Assembly: GCA_041651175.1 (NCBI GenBank)
Contig: JBAZJT010000006.1
Coordinates: forward strand, 1 to 64,000
Reading direction: 5' to 3'
DNA length: 64,000 bases
Source of the DNA: Elusimicrobiales bacterium
GTDB taxonomy: Bacteria > Elusimicrobiota > Elusimicrobia > Elusimicrobiales > Elusimicrobiaceae
Positions 25,673-34,145 of the stretch are shown here, one piece after another. Within the stretch, counting starts at the first letter, position 1; each line of letters opens with the position of its first letter. The notes beneath the pieces are model-generated. The model was not told where the DNA came from, did no database searches, and was given only the letters and a program-made list of their open reading frames with translations. The translations under genes were made by a program, and so were the position numbers.

Positions 25673-27576
25673 TTAGCCCCCGCGCGGGACAGGCTGTCCA
25701 TGGCGACCTTTCTGCCGGCCTGCGCCAGCGCATTGCCCGGCTCAAGCGAGAGCGCTTTATTAAAATCCTCCAGCGCGGGCGCGTGCTTCCCGCTTCTGCC
25801 GTATGCTATGCCCCGGTTGGCATAAACTCGCGCCAAGGCAGGAGCCATGCGGACAGCTTCATTATAATCCTTAATGGCTTTTTCATATCTCAGTGTGGCT
25901 ATATACGCATCCGCGCGCGCGATGTAAACAGCCGCATTACGCTCCATATCAAGAGCTCTGGTGAAATCGGCTATGGCCCTGTCATGGTAGCCCATGGCGG
26001 CGTAAGCCAACGCACGCCTGGGATAGACATAATTGTAATCAGGTTTTAGCTCAACCGCTTTGGTGAAATCCGCTTCCGCGCGGATGAAATAATTCAGCGC
26101 CATGTAAGCAGTCGCGCGGTTGCCGTAAAGCAGATACAGCACCTGCCCGGGAGGCGACAATTCCAGCGCGCGCGTGTAATCCGCCACCGCCTGCGCATAT
26201 TGCCCGCGCGCATAATAGACCACGCCCCGGTTATTATAAGCCAGCGGCACTATCAGAGGATATTTTGCGATGGCATCGTTCCATATGGCAAGATTATCCG
26301 TCCACAGTCTGGCGCGCCCGGCGGCTGTCAAGCCCGCCGCGGCAATCACCGCGCAGGCGGCCGCAACCGGCAGAAAGACTTTCGGAACCAGTTTCGCCGG
26401 CGAGAACCAGCGCAGGGAACGCTCCATGTTATCAGGCGCGGAATAGGCCCCTCCGGCATATAAGTTCCCGCAGGAATGCCCCGCCCTCCATCGGCAAATA
26501 TTGTCGCTTAAATGGGTCAGCCCCGCGCCTGCCATCAGGAAAACGCCCAGCGCTGGGATGTACAAATACCTGTCCGAAGGAGGCAGCGCCCCCATAAACG
26601 GCAGCACAGGCATCAGCGTCAGCAGAAATAACGATATCCCGAGACCGTATGCCCTTTTCTTGCGCCGGAACAGCCATATCACCGCCGCGCAAAGCGCCAC
26701 CGGCAGAAAAATCGCCGCGGCACCGCGCGGTGGTGTCAGATAAGGATACAGCACCGACAATTTAATCGGCATTAGCAGCCGATGCAAAAAAGCCAGCGCT
26801 CCCGCGGCGGCAAGAGCCGCTTTTCCCATCGCCGCGGTGAAAGACTGTTCGGAAATGGTATTTTCCATAAAAAAACCGCCCGCGCGCAGCGACATCGCCA
26901 GAACTGCGGCAGCTGCGGCAAGATGCGGAACTTTTTCCGCGAAAATATTCGGCTTCCAGCCCCTGTGTTCATGCCAGTCTATCGCAAAAAGTGTGAAAAC
27001 ACCCATAAATATGGTTGGTTTTGAAAGCAGTGCAAGCGCGAACAGAACGGACGAGCCGATCAGCCAGCCGACATTGCGGCTTTTTAAATAGCGCATGTAC
27101 ATCAGCAGCATTCCCAGAAAGAACAGGCAGCACAGAACGTCTTTTCTGCCGCAGACGCCGGCTACGGATTCCACCCCTGCTGGATTGGCCGCAAAAAGCA
27201 ACGCCGCAAACAGCGCGGAACCGCTGTTTGCGCACACCGCCAGCGCAAAATAATAAGCCAGCCAGCAATTTGCAATGTGCAGCATAATATTGGTCGTGTG
27301 AAATACCGCGGGATTCAAACCAGCCAGAGAATACTCAATTTTATAGGTTAACAATGTCAGTGGATGGTAGTAGCCCAGATGGGATTTTGTGAAAATGCTT
27401 CCCCAGTTCCGGTTTGGCAGCAACGGATTTGCGGTTACATACTGCTGGTCATCACCATTGATGAATCCGGCGTTGAAGACTGGCCAGAACGTCGCCACTG
27501 TCAGCCCGGCAATCAGGGCGGAGGCAATAACATGTTTTGCCGCGCCGGGCCGGCGCAGGGCTGATGCGATGCTCAT
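25669..27576 (-). CDS. TMTC-like multi-pass membrane protein with C-terminal TPRs (array member 2)
   Basis: A 635-residue paralogue. N-terminus MSIASALRRPGAAKHVIASA as in member 3; first loop GFINGDDQQYVTANPLL has Gly in place of the conserved Trp but keeps the acidic pair; second loop NPAGVESVAGVCGRKDVLC lacks the usual HP and WIS residues. If those residues are catalytic this member may be altered in activity or specificity. C-terminus (last about 45 residues) is nearly identical to member 1. Four-nt overlaps at both ends. Confidence 0.7.
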   Translation of the reverse strand: MSIASALRRPGAAKHVIASALIAGLTVATFWPVFNAGFINGDDQQYVTANPLLPNRNWGSIFTKSHLGYYHPLTLLTYKIEYSLAGLNPAVFHTTNIMLHIANCWLAYYFALAVCANSGSALFAALLFAANPAGVESVAGVCGRKDVLCCLFFLGMLLMYMRYLKSRNVGWLIGSSVLFALALLSKPTIFMGVFTLFAIDWHEHRGWKPNIFAEKVPHLAAAAAVLAMSLRAGGFFMENTISEQSFTAAMGKAALAAAGALAFLHRLLMPIKLSVLYPYLTPPRGAAAIFLPVALCAAVIWLFRRKKRAYGLGISLFLLTLMPVLPFMGALPPSDRYLYIPALGVFLMAGAGLTHLSDNICRWRAGHSCGNLYAGGAYSAPDNMERSLRWFSPAKLVPKVFLPVAAACAVIAAAGLTAAGRARLWTDNLAIWNDAIAKYPLIVPLAYNNRGVVYYARGQYAQAVADYTRALELSPPGQVLYLLYGNRATAYMALNYFIRAEADFTKAVELKPDYNYVYPRRALAYAAMGYHDRAIADFTRALDMERNAAVYIARADAYIATLRYEKAIKDYNEAVRMAPALARVYANRGIAYGRSGKHAPALEDFNKALSLEPGNALAQAGRKVAMDSLSRAGAK

Positions 27577-29531
27577 TTGGCCCCCGCGCGGGACAGGCTG
27601 TCTATGGCGACCTTGCGGCCCGCCAGCGCAAGCGCATTGCCCGGCTCAAGCGAGAGCGCTTTATTAAAATCCTCCAGCGCGGGCGCGTGCTTCCCGCTTC
27701 TGCCGTATGCTATGCCCCGGTTGGCATAAGCCGCCGCAGAGCCGGGCGAAAGCCGCACAACCGCATTGTAATCGGACAAAGCCTCCGCGTAACGGTTCAA
27801 TGCCGTGTATGCGGCGCCCCGGTTGGTGTATGCCTCCGGCTGATTCGGGTCCAGCGCAAGCGCGCGGCTGTAATCGGCGGCAGCATCCTCGTGGCGGCCC
27901 AGCGCCAGACACACGCCCGCCCGCCTGAAAAAACCTTCCGCGCGCAAAGGCTGCAACTCAATTATCCTGCCGAAATCGGACAATGCGGAATCGTATTGCC
28001 TCAGATTGTAATAGACAATGCCCCGGTTTATATACGCCTCGTTATAGCCCAGCCGTATCGCCTCGCTGTAATCGGCCAGGGCCGCCGCATAATCGCCGGA
28101 CACGTTGCGGATATTGCCCATGTTGTTTACAATGCCCGCCCGGCCCTGATTGGGATTTAGTTGCAGCGCGGCGGAATAATCGTTCAATGCTTCGGGATAT
28201 TTCTTCATGGCCAGATATGCGTTGCCCCTGTTCAGCAGGGCATTGGGCAGGAAAGCCAGTTTGTAATATTTCAGCGGCGCGCCGCCGGAGGGGGGCAGGT
28301 TCTTGGCCAGGACATCGTTCCACAAATCCAGCGGGCGGCCCCACAACGCGGCGCGCCGGGCGCAGAATTGGCCCAGCGTCAGGAACAAAACCGCAGCGCA
28401 GATGGCGGCGGCGATTTTCCGCTTTTCACAGGCCCGCCCGAACCAAATGCCGGCAATCAGGAAAATGCCCGCCGCGGGGATATAGGTGTACCTGTCCGCC
28501 GGAAATACCTCAAAAAACGGCAGCGCGGGAAGTATCGCCAGCGCAAAAAACGCAAGCCCGAAGGCATATTGCCGCTTTTCCGCGCGGAAAAGCCATGCCA
28601 GCAGCGCAATAAAAGCCGCCAGCGGCCAGTATGCGGCGAAAAACCCCTCCGGCGGCACCACAAGCGGATACAGCGCGGACAAATGAAGCGGAAAAAGCAG
28701 CTTTTTCAGATAGAACAGTATGCCCCAGCCGCACAGCGCGATTCTGCCGCCGGCATTGAAGCCCATATCGCCAACGGACTGCGGCGCGGCAAGCAGAAAG
28801 CCGCCTATCGCAAACGACAGCAGCGCAGCCGCCGCCGGAGCCAGAAAAAACGGGATTTTTTCCGCGATGATTTTGCCGCTCCAGCCGCGCCGCTGCCGCC
28901 AGTCCAGCAGCGGAAACACCAACGCCCCGGCGCCTATGGTGGGTTTTGCAAACACCGCAGCCGCGTATAACGCGGCGGAAGCCGCCAGCAGCCGCCAATT
29001 CAGCGATTTGAGATACCGCAGATAAACCAGCAGCGCGCCCAGAAAAAACGCGCAGCACAGCGGGTCCTTCATGCCGGAAATCCAGGCGACGGATTCGGCG
29101 CGCATGGGATGCAGCGCAAACAGCGCGGCGGCGAAAACCGCGCCCGCAAATTCCAGCCCCAAAGCCAGAGCAAGCCGGTAAAACAGCGCGCAGTTGAGCA
29201 GATGAAGCGAGATATTGGTTAAATGGAAAGCCGCCGGCTGCGGCCCGAAGGCGGAATATAAAACCTTGTAAACCAGAAATGCAAGCGGATGGTAAAACCC
29301 GCCGAAGGGCGAGGTGGAAAACACCGCTCCCCAGCCGCGACCGGTTACAGCGGGGTTGTTGGTGACATAGCCGGCATCGTCCCAGGTGAAAAACCCCGCG
29401 CCCGCCGCAGGCCAGTAAACCGCCGCAACCGCGGCCAGCGCGGCGGCGGCCAGAACAGGCCGGGCAATATCCGCCCGGAATCCCGGTTTGGCCGGGACAG
29501 GCGCGGCGGGCGGATTCCCTGACGAAGTCAT
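27573..29531 (-). CDS. TMTC-like multi-pass membrane protein with C-terminal TPRs (array member 1)
   Basis: A 652-residue protein, first of the five in transcription order. It has GFFTWDDAGYVTNNPAV and HPMRAESVAWISGMKDPLC, about ten membrane helices, then TPRs ending AYANRGIAYGRSGKHAPALE and the tail SLSRAGAK. I chose MTSSGNPP at 29531, 23 bp after the dcd stop; an upstream in-frame extension is the reverse-frame shadow of dcd. The array thus sits directly behind dcd, the squalene synthase-like gene and the pilin genes. Confidence 0.72.
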   Translation of the reverse strand: MTSSGNPPAAPVPAKPGFRADIARPVLAAAALAAVAAVYWPAAGAGFFTWDDAGYVTNNPAVTGRGWGAVFSTSPFGGFYHPLAFLVYKVLYSAFGPQPAAFHLTNISLHLLNCALFYRLALALGLEFAGAVFAAALFALHPMRAESVAWISGMKDPLCCAFFLGALLVYLRYLKSLNWRLLAASAALYAAAVFAKPTIGAGALVFPLLDWRQRRGWSGKIIAEKIPFFLAPAAAALLSFAIGGFLLAAPQSVGDMGFNAGGRIALCGWGILFYLKKLLFPLHLSALYPLVVPPEGFFAAYWPLAAFIALLAWLFRAEKRQYAFGLAFFALAILPALPFFEVFPADRYTYIPAAGIFLIAGIWFGRACEKRKIAAAICAAVLFLTLGQFCARRAALWGRPLDLWNDVLAKNLPPSGGAPLKYYKLAFLPNALLNRGNAYLAMKKYPEALNDYSAALQLNPNQGRAGIVNNMGNIRNVSGDYAAALADYSEAIRLGYNEAYINRGIVYYNLRQYDSALSDFGRIIELQPLRAEGFFRRAGVCLALGRHEDAAADYSRALALDPNQPEAYTNRGAAYTALNRYAEALSDYNAVVRLSPGSAAAYANRGIAYGRSGKHAPALEDFNKALSLEPGNALALAGRKVAIDSLSRAGAK

Positions 29532-29554
29532 AACCGGCGGCCCGCCCGCGCGGG

Positions 29555-30121
29555 CTATTTGGAGCAGGCCAGAATTCTGGGCAGGGTTACGCCGGTCTGC
29601 GCCTGGTATTTGCCTTTGCGGTCCTTGTAGGAGGTTTTGCAAACCTCGTCGGAGCCCAGGAACAGGAGCTGCGCTATCCCCTCGTTGGCGTAGATTTTGG
29701 CCGGCAGCGGGGTGGTGTTGGAAATCTCTATGGTGAGGTGGCCTTCCCACTCCGCTTCCAGCGGGGTGATGTTGACCACTATGCCGCAGCGCGCGTAGGT
29801 GCTTTTGCCCAGGCAGATTCCCAGCACGTCGCGGGGAATGCGGAAATACTCCACCGAGCGGCCCAGCGCGAAAGAGTTCGGCGGCACAACGCAGCACTGG
29901 CCTTTGTAATCCACGAAGGCCTTGGGGTCAAAATTTTTGGGGTCTATGACGGCCATGTAGACGTTGGTGAAAATTTTGAACTCGTCGGCTATCCGTATGT
30001 CGTAGCCGTAGGAGGACGGGCCGTAGGAGATTTTGCCCTCGCAATTGAGGTTCTCCTCGTACGGCTCTATCATTTTCCGCTCCAGCGACATTCTCTTTAT
30101 CCATGAGTCCGATTTAATCAT
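29555..30121 (-). CDS. dcd: dCTP deaminase
   Basis: A 188-residue trimeric enzyme converting dCTP to dUTP (possibly bifunctional to dUMP) for dTMP synthesis. Signatures: YGPSSYGYDIRI (substrate pocket), VPPNSFALGRSVEYF, GKSTYARCG (phosphate binding) and HLTIEISNTTPLP with the catalytic Glu. C-terminal QTGVTLPRI is also typical. Start ATG overlaps the stop of the preceding gene. Its presence in a pilin/membrane operon looks like a gene-order accident rather than a shared pathway. Confidence 0.92.
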   Translation of the reverse strand: MIKSDSWIKRMSLERKMIEPYEENLNCEGKISYGPSSYGYDIRIADEFKIFTNVYMAVIDPKNFDPKAFVDYKGQCCVVPPNSFALGRSVEYFRIPRDVLGICLGKSTYARCGIVVNITPLEAEWEGHLTIEISNTTPLPAKIYANEGIAQLLFLGSDEVCKTSYKDRKGKYQAQTGVTLPRILACSK

Positions 30122-30939
30122 AACGCTCTCCTGATAGCGCCCAGCACGGCGAAGGCCTTCTCCGCCGGGTTGAGCCGGATTTTCCCCTCAAGCACGTTAA
30201 AACCGCGCCTGGAAATTTTATCCAGCAGCGCGCCGTAAATGCCGCCCATCACGGCGGCGGGCAGCATGGACGCCCTGTCTTGCGGGTCAAGCGCGGCTGC
30301 GGCAAGCGAGTAAAACTCCCGCGCGCGCGCGGCTTCCCGCTCCAGCGCGGCGGCCAGCCGTTCCCGCCGGGTCCCATTAAGAATATCATTTTCCGAAAGG
30401 CCGAATCCGCCCAAATCCTCAAGCGGGAGGTAAATGCGGTCCAGGCGGGCGTCCTCGGCGACGTCGCGGATGATGTTGGTGAGCTGCACGGCGTAACCCA
30501 GCAGCCGGGCGTATTCCCGCGCGCGTTCCGCGTGCCTGTAGCCGAAAATGCGCGCGCATAAAAGCCCCGGGGCCGAGGCGGCGCGGAACATGTACCATTC
30601 CAACTCCGCGAAGGTTTTGCAGCGGACGGGGCCGATGTCATGCTCCATGCCTTCTATAAGAAGCGCGAAATTCTCCTTTTCCAGCCCGAATTGCGTTACC
30701 GGCCCGGCAAGGCGTTTTGTTACGGGATGGGAGGGCGCGCCGGAATACAATCTGTCCAATTCCTGCCGCCAGAAATTTATGGATTCGCGCGGGTCGGAGG
30801 AGCCGGGCTCGTCCACGGCGTCGTCAACCGCGCGGCAGAAACCATACACCGCCGCCAGCGCCTCCCGCTTGCGCGGCGGCAGAAAAAAGAACGCCGGCGC
30901 GAAGCTGGAGGGGCGTTCGGGGCCGGCGTTTCCGTTCAT
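30118..30939 (-). CDS. Squalene/phytoene synthase family prenyltransferase
   Basis: A 273-residue trans-isoprenyl diphosphate synthase (head-to-head). First Asp motif FCRAVDDAVDE (residues about 35-44), second motif NIIRDVAEDARLDRIYLP (about 155-172). Could make presqualene diphosphate (HpnD-like), squalene or phytoene; sequence alone does not separate these. No desaturase, HpnE or cyclase is in the window. ATGA-type junctions on both sides put it between a pilin gene and dcd. Confidence 0.85.
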   Translation of the reverse strand: MNGNAGPERPSSFAPAFFFLPPRKREALAAVYGFCRAVDDAVDEPGSSDPRESINFWRQELDRLYSGAPSHPVTKRLAGPVTQFGLEKENFALLIEGMEHDIGPVRCKTFAELEWYMFRAASAPGLLCARIFGYRHAERAREYARLLGYAVQLTNIIRDVAEDARLDRIYLPLEDLGGFGLSENDILNGTRRERLAAALEREAARAREFYSLAAAALDPQDRASMLPAAVMGGIYGALLDKISRRGFNVLEGKIRLNPAEKAFAVLGAIRRAL

Positions 30940-31334
30940 CAGAATGTCGTGATGTTTTTGTTGTTGTCAAACGTGAAGCCTTTGGTGCCGCCCTTCCTGG
31001 TAAACACAAGCTGAAACTTGTTCGGCATGGTGGGATTGAACTTGACGGTATATGGCATGTTGGTTTTGTTGGGGTCTTCCATGCCCATGGAGGCCCAGCT
31101 GGTGGTGAACAGATGGGTGTTGGCATAATACTTGGTTTCAGCCATCCATATAGCCTCGGCGTGTTTTTTGCCGACGGCGAAGGCGGCTTTTTCAGGGTCC
31201 CTCATGCCGGAAATAACCACAGACGACAACACGGCGATGATAATGACCACAATTATCAGCTCCACCATGGAAAACCCCCCGCCGGACAGGCGCCGGCGGC
31301 GCGCCGGCGGGAGGGAAACGCGCGGCATTGTCAT
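30939..31334 (-). CDS. Type IV pilin-like protein
   Basis: About 131 residues. Prepilin signature GGGFSMVELIIVVIIIAVLSS preceded by a basic leader (PPARRRRLS), then a 90-residue head with no cysteines. The residue after the cleavage Gly is Phe, with Glu at +5. Start ATG at 31334 overlaps the stop of the small exported protein upstream; ATG at 31328 is an alternative. It follows the four-member GHxHF family. Confidence 0.8.
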   Translation of the reverse strand: MTMPRVSLPPARRRRLSGGGFSMVELIIVVIIIAVLSSVVISGMRDPEKAAFAVGKKHAEAIWMAETKYYANTHLFTTSWASMGMEDPNKTNMPYTVKFNPTMPNKFQLVFTRKGGTKGFTFDNNKNITTF

Positions 31335-31654
31335 GATCCCGCGGCAAAGTGCATATGGCCGGTGACATTCCATCCGGTTATCACTATATCGGCGGGAATG
31401 CAGGCATCGCCGTCGCAGTAGACAACCTTGCTGAGGTCAGGGGGATTCTTGTGGGAATAGACATAAGACGAGCCGCTGCCGGTGAGCTGGTAAAAATCCG
31501 TCGCCTGCCAGAACTCGTCGTTATAATTGCATTTGGCATTGATCGAAATGGTGCTAGGCGTGGCCGTAACATCGTCCGCCAGAAGCCGCAGCGGGAAATA
31601 GGCCGCAGCCCCGATCAGCAGTCCCATCACAGCCAGTAATATCCTGTTTTTCAT
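31331..31654 (-). CDS. Small exported protein, GHxHF family member 1
   Basis: A 107-residue product: signal peptide or anchor (KNRILLAVMGLLIGAAAYFPLRLLA), then about 80 residues ending in IVITGWNVTGHMHFAAGS. Shares with three nearby genes the pattern (D/E)xxW early and (I/V)xVTxWxxxGHxHF at the C-terminus. Two cysteines (KCNYND, YCDGDAC region) may form disulfides. Function unknown. Start at 31654, 4-nt overlap with the previous gene. Confidence 0.7.
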   Translation of the reverse strand: MKNRILLAVMGLLIGAAAYFPLRLLADDVTATPSTISINAKCNYNDEFWQATDFYQLTGSGSSYVYSHKNPPDLSKVVYCDGDACIPADIVITGWNVTGHMHFAAGS

Positions 31655-32004
31655 ATGCCTCCTCCGCTTGACGTAAAGTGCATGTGCCCTGTGGAATACC
31701 ACTCCGTTATCACGAAATCAACGGGAACGCCGACATCGCCGCTTTTGTACTTGTCCACATCAGCCTTGTCCACCGCCGGAACTCCGGCAACTCGCGCATA
31801 GACAAAAGACGCCCCCGCAGCGGACGGAGTAAGCCGGTATGCCGCAGTCACCGCCCACAGCTTGTCGTACCAGCAGCCGATGGTGCCCGACTGCTCGCCG
31901 CTGGGCGTGCTGTTCACATTATCCGCGGCCAGGCTGGCGGGATACAAGGCGCGCAGCCCCGCAAGCGCGGCGGACAATGCGGCAAGCGCAAAGATTTTTC
32001 TCAT
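31651..32004 (-). CDS. Small exported protein, GHxHF family member 2
   Basis: A 117-residue paralogue. N-terminal signal (MRKIFALAALSAALAGLRALYPASLA), a Trp-containing segment (CWYDKLWAVTAAYRL) and C-terminal FVITEWYSTGHMHFTSSGGG. Only one cysteine in the mature part. Upstream neighbour ends 16 bp before; its own stop overlaps the start of member 1. Confidence 0.7.
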   Translation of the reverse strand: MRKIFALAALSAALAGLRALYPASLAADNVNSTPSGEQSGTIGCWYDKLWAVTAAYRLTPSAAGASFVYARVAGVPAVDKADVDKYKSGDVGVPVDFVITEWYSTGHMHFTSSGGGI

Positions 32005-32019
32005 GGTTTTCGGCCTCCT

Positions 32020-32265
32020 TCAATTCTGTCCCAGCGGGGGCGCAAAGTCGGTGGTGAACGAATAGGTCGTCGCCCCTCTTCCCAGCGCCCCGTTTATGGC
32101 TCTGTGGCGCAGCAGAGTTACCGTTACCCGCTGGTCCTTCTCCGCGTCGTGGCGGTGCTGCCAGGCTTTGCGCGCTGCGTATCCGGCGGCAAATCCCGCA
32201 AGCAGGAGAGCCGCCGCTTTTGCCGCCATCACCAGTTTTTTCCGGTCCGCGCTCTGGTCCGCCAT
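32020..32265 (-). CDS. Small membrane-anchored protein, unknown
   Basis: 81 residues: ADQSADRKKLVMAAKAAALL then a single membrane helix (LLLAGFAAGYAARKAW), a charged stretch (HRHDAEKDQ) and a tail RAINGALGRGATTYSF. It lacks the GHxHF ending and sits inside the family cluster. Start chosen at 32265 with GAGGGA upstream. No homology recognised. Confidence 0.5.
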   Translation of the reverse strand: MADQSADRKKLVMAAKAAALLLAGFAAGYAARKAWQHRHDAEKDQRVTVTLLRHRAINGALGRGATTYSFTTDFAPPLGQN

Positions 32266-32275
32266 TGTCCCTCGG

Positions 32276-32593
32276 TTACTGACGGAAGTGGATATGCCCG
32301 TGAATTTTCCACCGGGTAACAATCATTCTGGGGTGCACGGACACGCTGGAGCCGGTTATTTTCGCCGCCTCCTTGGTGGCGGGCGTCCCGGACGACATGT
32401 CCAGTTTCTGAACCCCGTCGGCCACGGAAGAGGCATAGGCCTCTAGGGCGGTCCAATGCTCGTCCCAGATGGCGCGTATGTCGCCGTCGGACATCAGCGC
32501 CGGATCCTCCGCCCGCGCCGCGCCCGCCAGCAGTCCCGCCGCCAGCCCCGCCGCAAGCATCAGCAAACACAATATTCTGCCGTTTTTTGTCAT
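32276..32593 (-). CDS. Small exported protein, GHxHF family member 3
   Basis: A 105-residue paralogue: hydrophobic leader (RILCLLMLAAGLAAGLLAGA) with Ala-x-Ala site, then IWDEHWTALEAYASS and the C-terminal MIVTRWKIHGHIHFRQ. ATG at 32593 is preceded by GGGGA at a good distance; ATG 32608 lacks one. Most similar to member 4 (shared PxMIVTRW). Confidence 0.7.
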   Translation of the reverse strand: MTKNGRILCLLMLAAGLAAGLLAGAARAEDPALMSDGDIRAIWDEHWTALEAYASSVADGVQKLDMSSGTPATKEAAKITGSSVSVHPRMIVTRWKIHGHIHFRQ

Positions 32594-32609
32594 GACGGAT
32601 TTCCCCATA

Positions 32610-32936
32610 TCACAGGAAATGCATGTGGCCGTGCACGCGCCATCTTGTGACAATCATCTTCGGGCACAGCGAGACATGGCCGCTTTCTATTTTGGCCGCG
32701 ACAGCGGTATCGCCGCTGAGTCCGGTATCCTTCAAAAACTCCACATATTTGCCGTCGGCGGACACATAGGCGCCGATGGCCGTCCACTTGTCGTCCCAGA
32801 CCACGCTGGCTTTTGACTCGCCGCCGGATTTTTCCGTGGGGTCGCTTGCCTGAGCCCGGCGCGAGGCGACAAACAACCCCGCCATCAGGCCCAGCGCCGC
32901 CAGAAGCACATAAAACATCCTGTTCGTCTTTTCCAT
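32610..32936 (-). CDS. Small exported protein, GHxHF family member 4
   Basis: A 108-residue paralogue: leader MEKTNRMFYVLLAALGLMAG, then VVWDDKWTAIGAYVSADGKY and the C-terminal KMIVTRWRVHGHMHFL at the very end. One cysteine (SLCPKM). First of the four in transcription order, 29 bp downstream of the PilX-like gene. Confidence 0.7.
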   Translation of the reverse strand: MEKTNRMFYVLLAALGLMAGLFVASRRAQASDPTEKSGGESKASVVWDDKWTAIGAYVSADGKYVEFLKDTGLSGDTAVAAKIESGHVSLCPKMIVTRWRVHGHMHFL

Positions 32937-32965
32937 TCAAGCACCTCGCTTGTCCGAGACAGCCG

Positions 32966-33376
32966 CTACATAAGCGAGCCGGGGCCCTTAATGAAGAACG
33001 GGAACGCCCGCGTGCCGCCTATGTGCAGCTTATACACTATACTGAAATTCATTGGAGAATCCACCGTGACATCTATGTACCACTGGCCGCTTACTTTTTT
33101 CACGGTGTATTCCGGATTATACACCCTTTTGTTAATGGCGTATTTTATGCTTTTGCTCCCGGAAGAAACAGTGCCGTTGGAGATGTCAAGAATGGCAGCG
33201 GTGGCGCCGGCCTCGCAGACATACCGCGCCGTTATTCTGTCCAGCGTAAGGGTGAGGTCGGTCATTTTGGCATTCATAAGCACCATCGTGGCGGCGATAA
33301 TGGACGATATAAGCAGCACTATGCCAAACACCACCATAAGCGCAAAGCCCTTTCTGTTTCCCCGCAAGTCCGCCAT
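32966..33376 (-). CDS. PilX-like pilus assembly protein
   Basis: About 136 residues. NRKGFALMVVFGIVLLISSI is a prepilin-type N-terminus (G/F with no Glu at +5, as in PilX/GspK), followed by AATMVLMNAKMTDLTLTL and a domain with YVCEAGATAAILDI. The lack of Glu5 fits the minor pilins that cap the fibre. First gene after the promoter at 33424-33452. Start ATG 33376; upstream in-frame ATGs would add ten residues. Confidence 0.7.
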   Translation of the reverse strand: MADLRGNRKGFALMVVFGIVLLISSIIAATMVLMNAKMTDLTLTLDRITARYVCEAGATAAILDISNGTVSSGSKSIKYAINKRVYNPEYTVKKVSGQWYIDVTVDSPMNFSIVYKLHIGGTRAFPFFIKGPGSLM

Positions 33377-33423
33377 AAATATCCCTGCGCGCCGGCGCAT
33401 TTCCACGGCGCCGTCAGGCTAAA

Positions 33424-33452
33424 ATCTAACCATAAAGCGCGTTTGTTGTCAA
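33424..33452 (-). promoter_or_regulatory. Sigma70-type promoter for the pilin/GHxHF operon
   Basis: On the minus strand a perfect -35 TTGACA (33447-33452) and -10 TTAGAT (33424-33429) are separated by 17 bp. Predicted start near 33417, about 40 nt before the PilX-like ATG. It should drive the minus-strand run down to at least dcd and perhaps the TMTC-like array, since those genes are almost all overlapping. Confidence 0.7.
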
Positions 33453-33478
33453 CTGCGCCGGAGCACGGAAAATTACTC

Positions 33479-34036
33479 CTATTTATTCTCCCAGGTGAAA
33501 TCCCCTTCTCTCAATTGAAGCTGGTCATTGGCCGCAGCCATGGGCGCCGTGCCCAGATAATAGTATTTGCGCGGCCCGTCCGTGGTGTCCTGCCAGGATA
33601 TGGACGCCTGGAAATCAAACCCCAGGTCCGAGGGCGTGTTTTCGTAAGTCATCACAACGCTGTTGGGCGCGGCGGCGGGCACAAGGCCCATGCTTTTTAT
33701 ATCCATGTTGCCGAAAGGCCCGGGGTTGCCCATTTCGGAGCGCGTTTCGGCGTATCCCGATCCGGTGTAGGCGTATACGCCGGAAAAATGGTGAACCGCG
33801 TTGTTGGCGCAGCGCCATTCCATCTGCTCCCGCAGGAGATTTATGGCCACGTAATTGTAATCCGACACCCGCAAATTGCGCCGGGTCGTAAGATAAAAGG
33901 CCATATACGCGCCCACTGCGGTCGCCAGAATGGCCGTGGCCACTATGACCTCCGCCAGCATGAAGCCCGAAACCGCCTTTGCCGGCAGGCGGCGCGCCAG
34001 CGGACGGACCGCGGCTCCTCGGCATAAATCCATCAA
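33479..34036 (-). CDS. PilV-like prepilin, copy 1
   Basis: A 185-residue prepilin. SGFMLAEVIVATAILATAVG is the cleavage region (Gly-Phe, Glu at +5) and helix. The C-terminus NDQLQLREGDFTWENK and the segment RVSDYNYVAINLLREQMEW are shared with the next gene upstream, so the two are tandem duplicates with a diverged middle. Start at 34036 or the next ATG. Confidence 0.75.
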   Translation of the reverse strand: MMDLCRGAAVRPLARRLPAKAVSGFMLAEVIVATAILATAVGAYMAFYLTTRRNLRVSDYNYVAINLLREQMEWRCANNAVHHFSGVYAYTGSGYAETRSEMGNPGPFGNMDIKSMGLVPAAAPNSVVMTYENTPSDLGFDFQASISWQDTTDGPRKYYYLGTAPMAAANDQLQLREGDFTWENK

Positions 34037-34145
34037 CTCCTCCGCAATGCGCGGCGCGCACGGCAGCCGCCGGCGCGCCCGCCCTCAAAAATGAACGAAA
34101 CCATGGCGGCTTTTATTGCGCCGCGCCGGGCAGGGACAAGGCGCG

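Noticed and set aside
31380..33400. Phage origin for the pilin/GHxHF cluster
   Set aside because: No integrase, tail or capsid genes; composition matches the surrounding genes.
32813..34027. Plus-strand open frame of about 400 codons opposite the pilin genes
   Set aside because: Antisense to three genes with clear prepilin or signal motifs.
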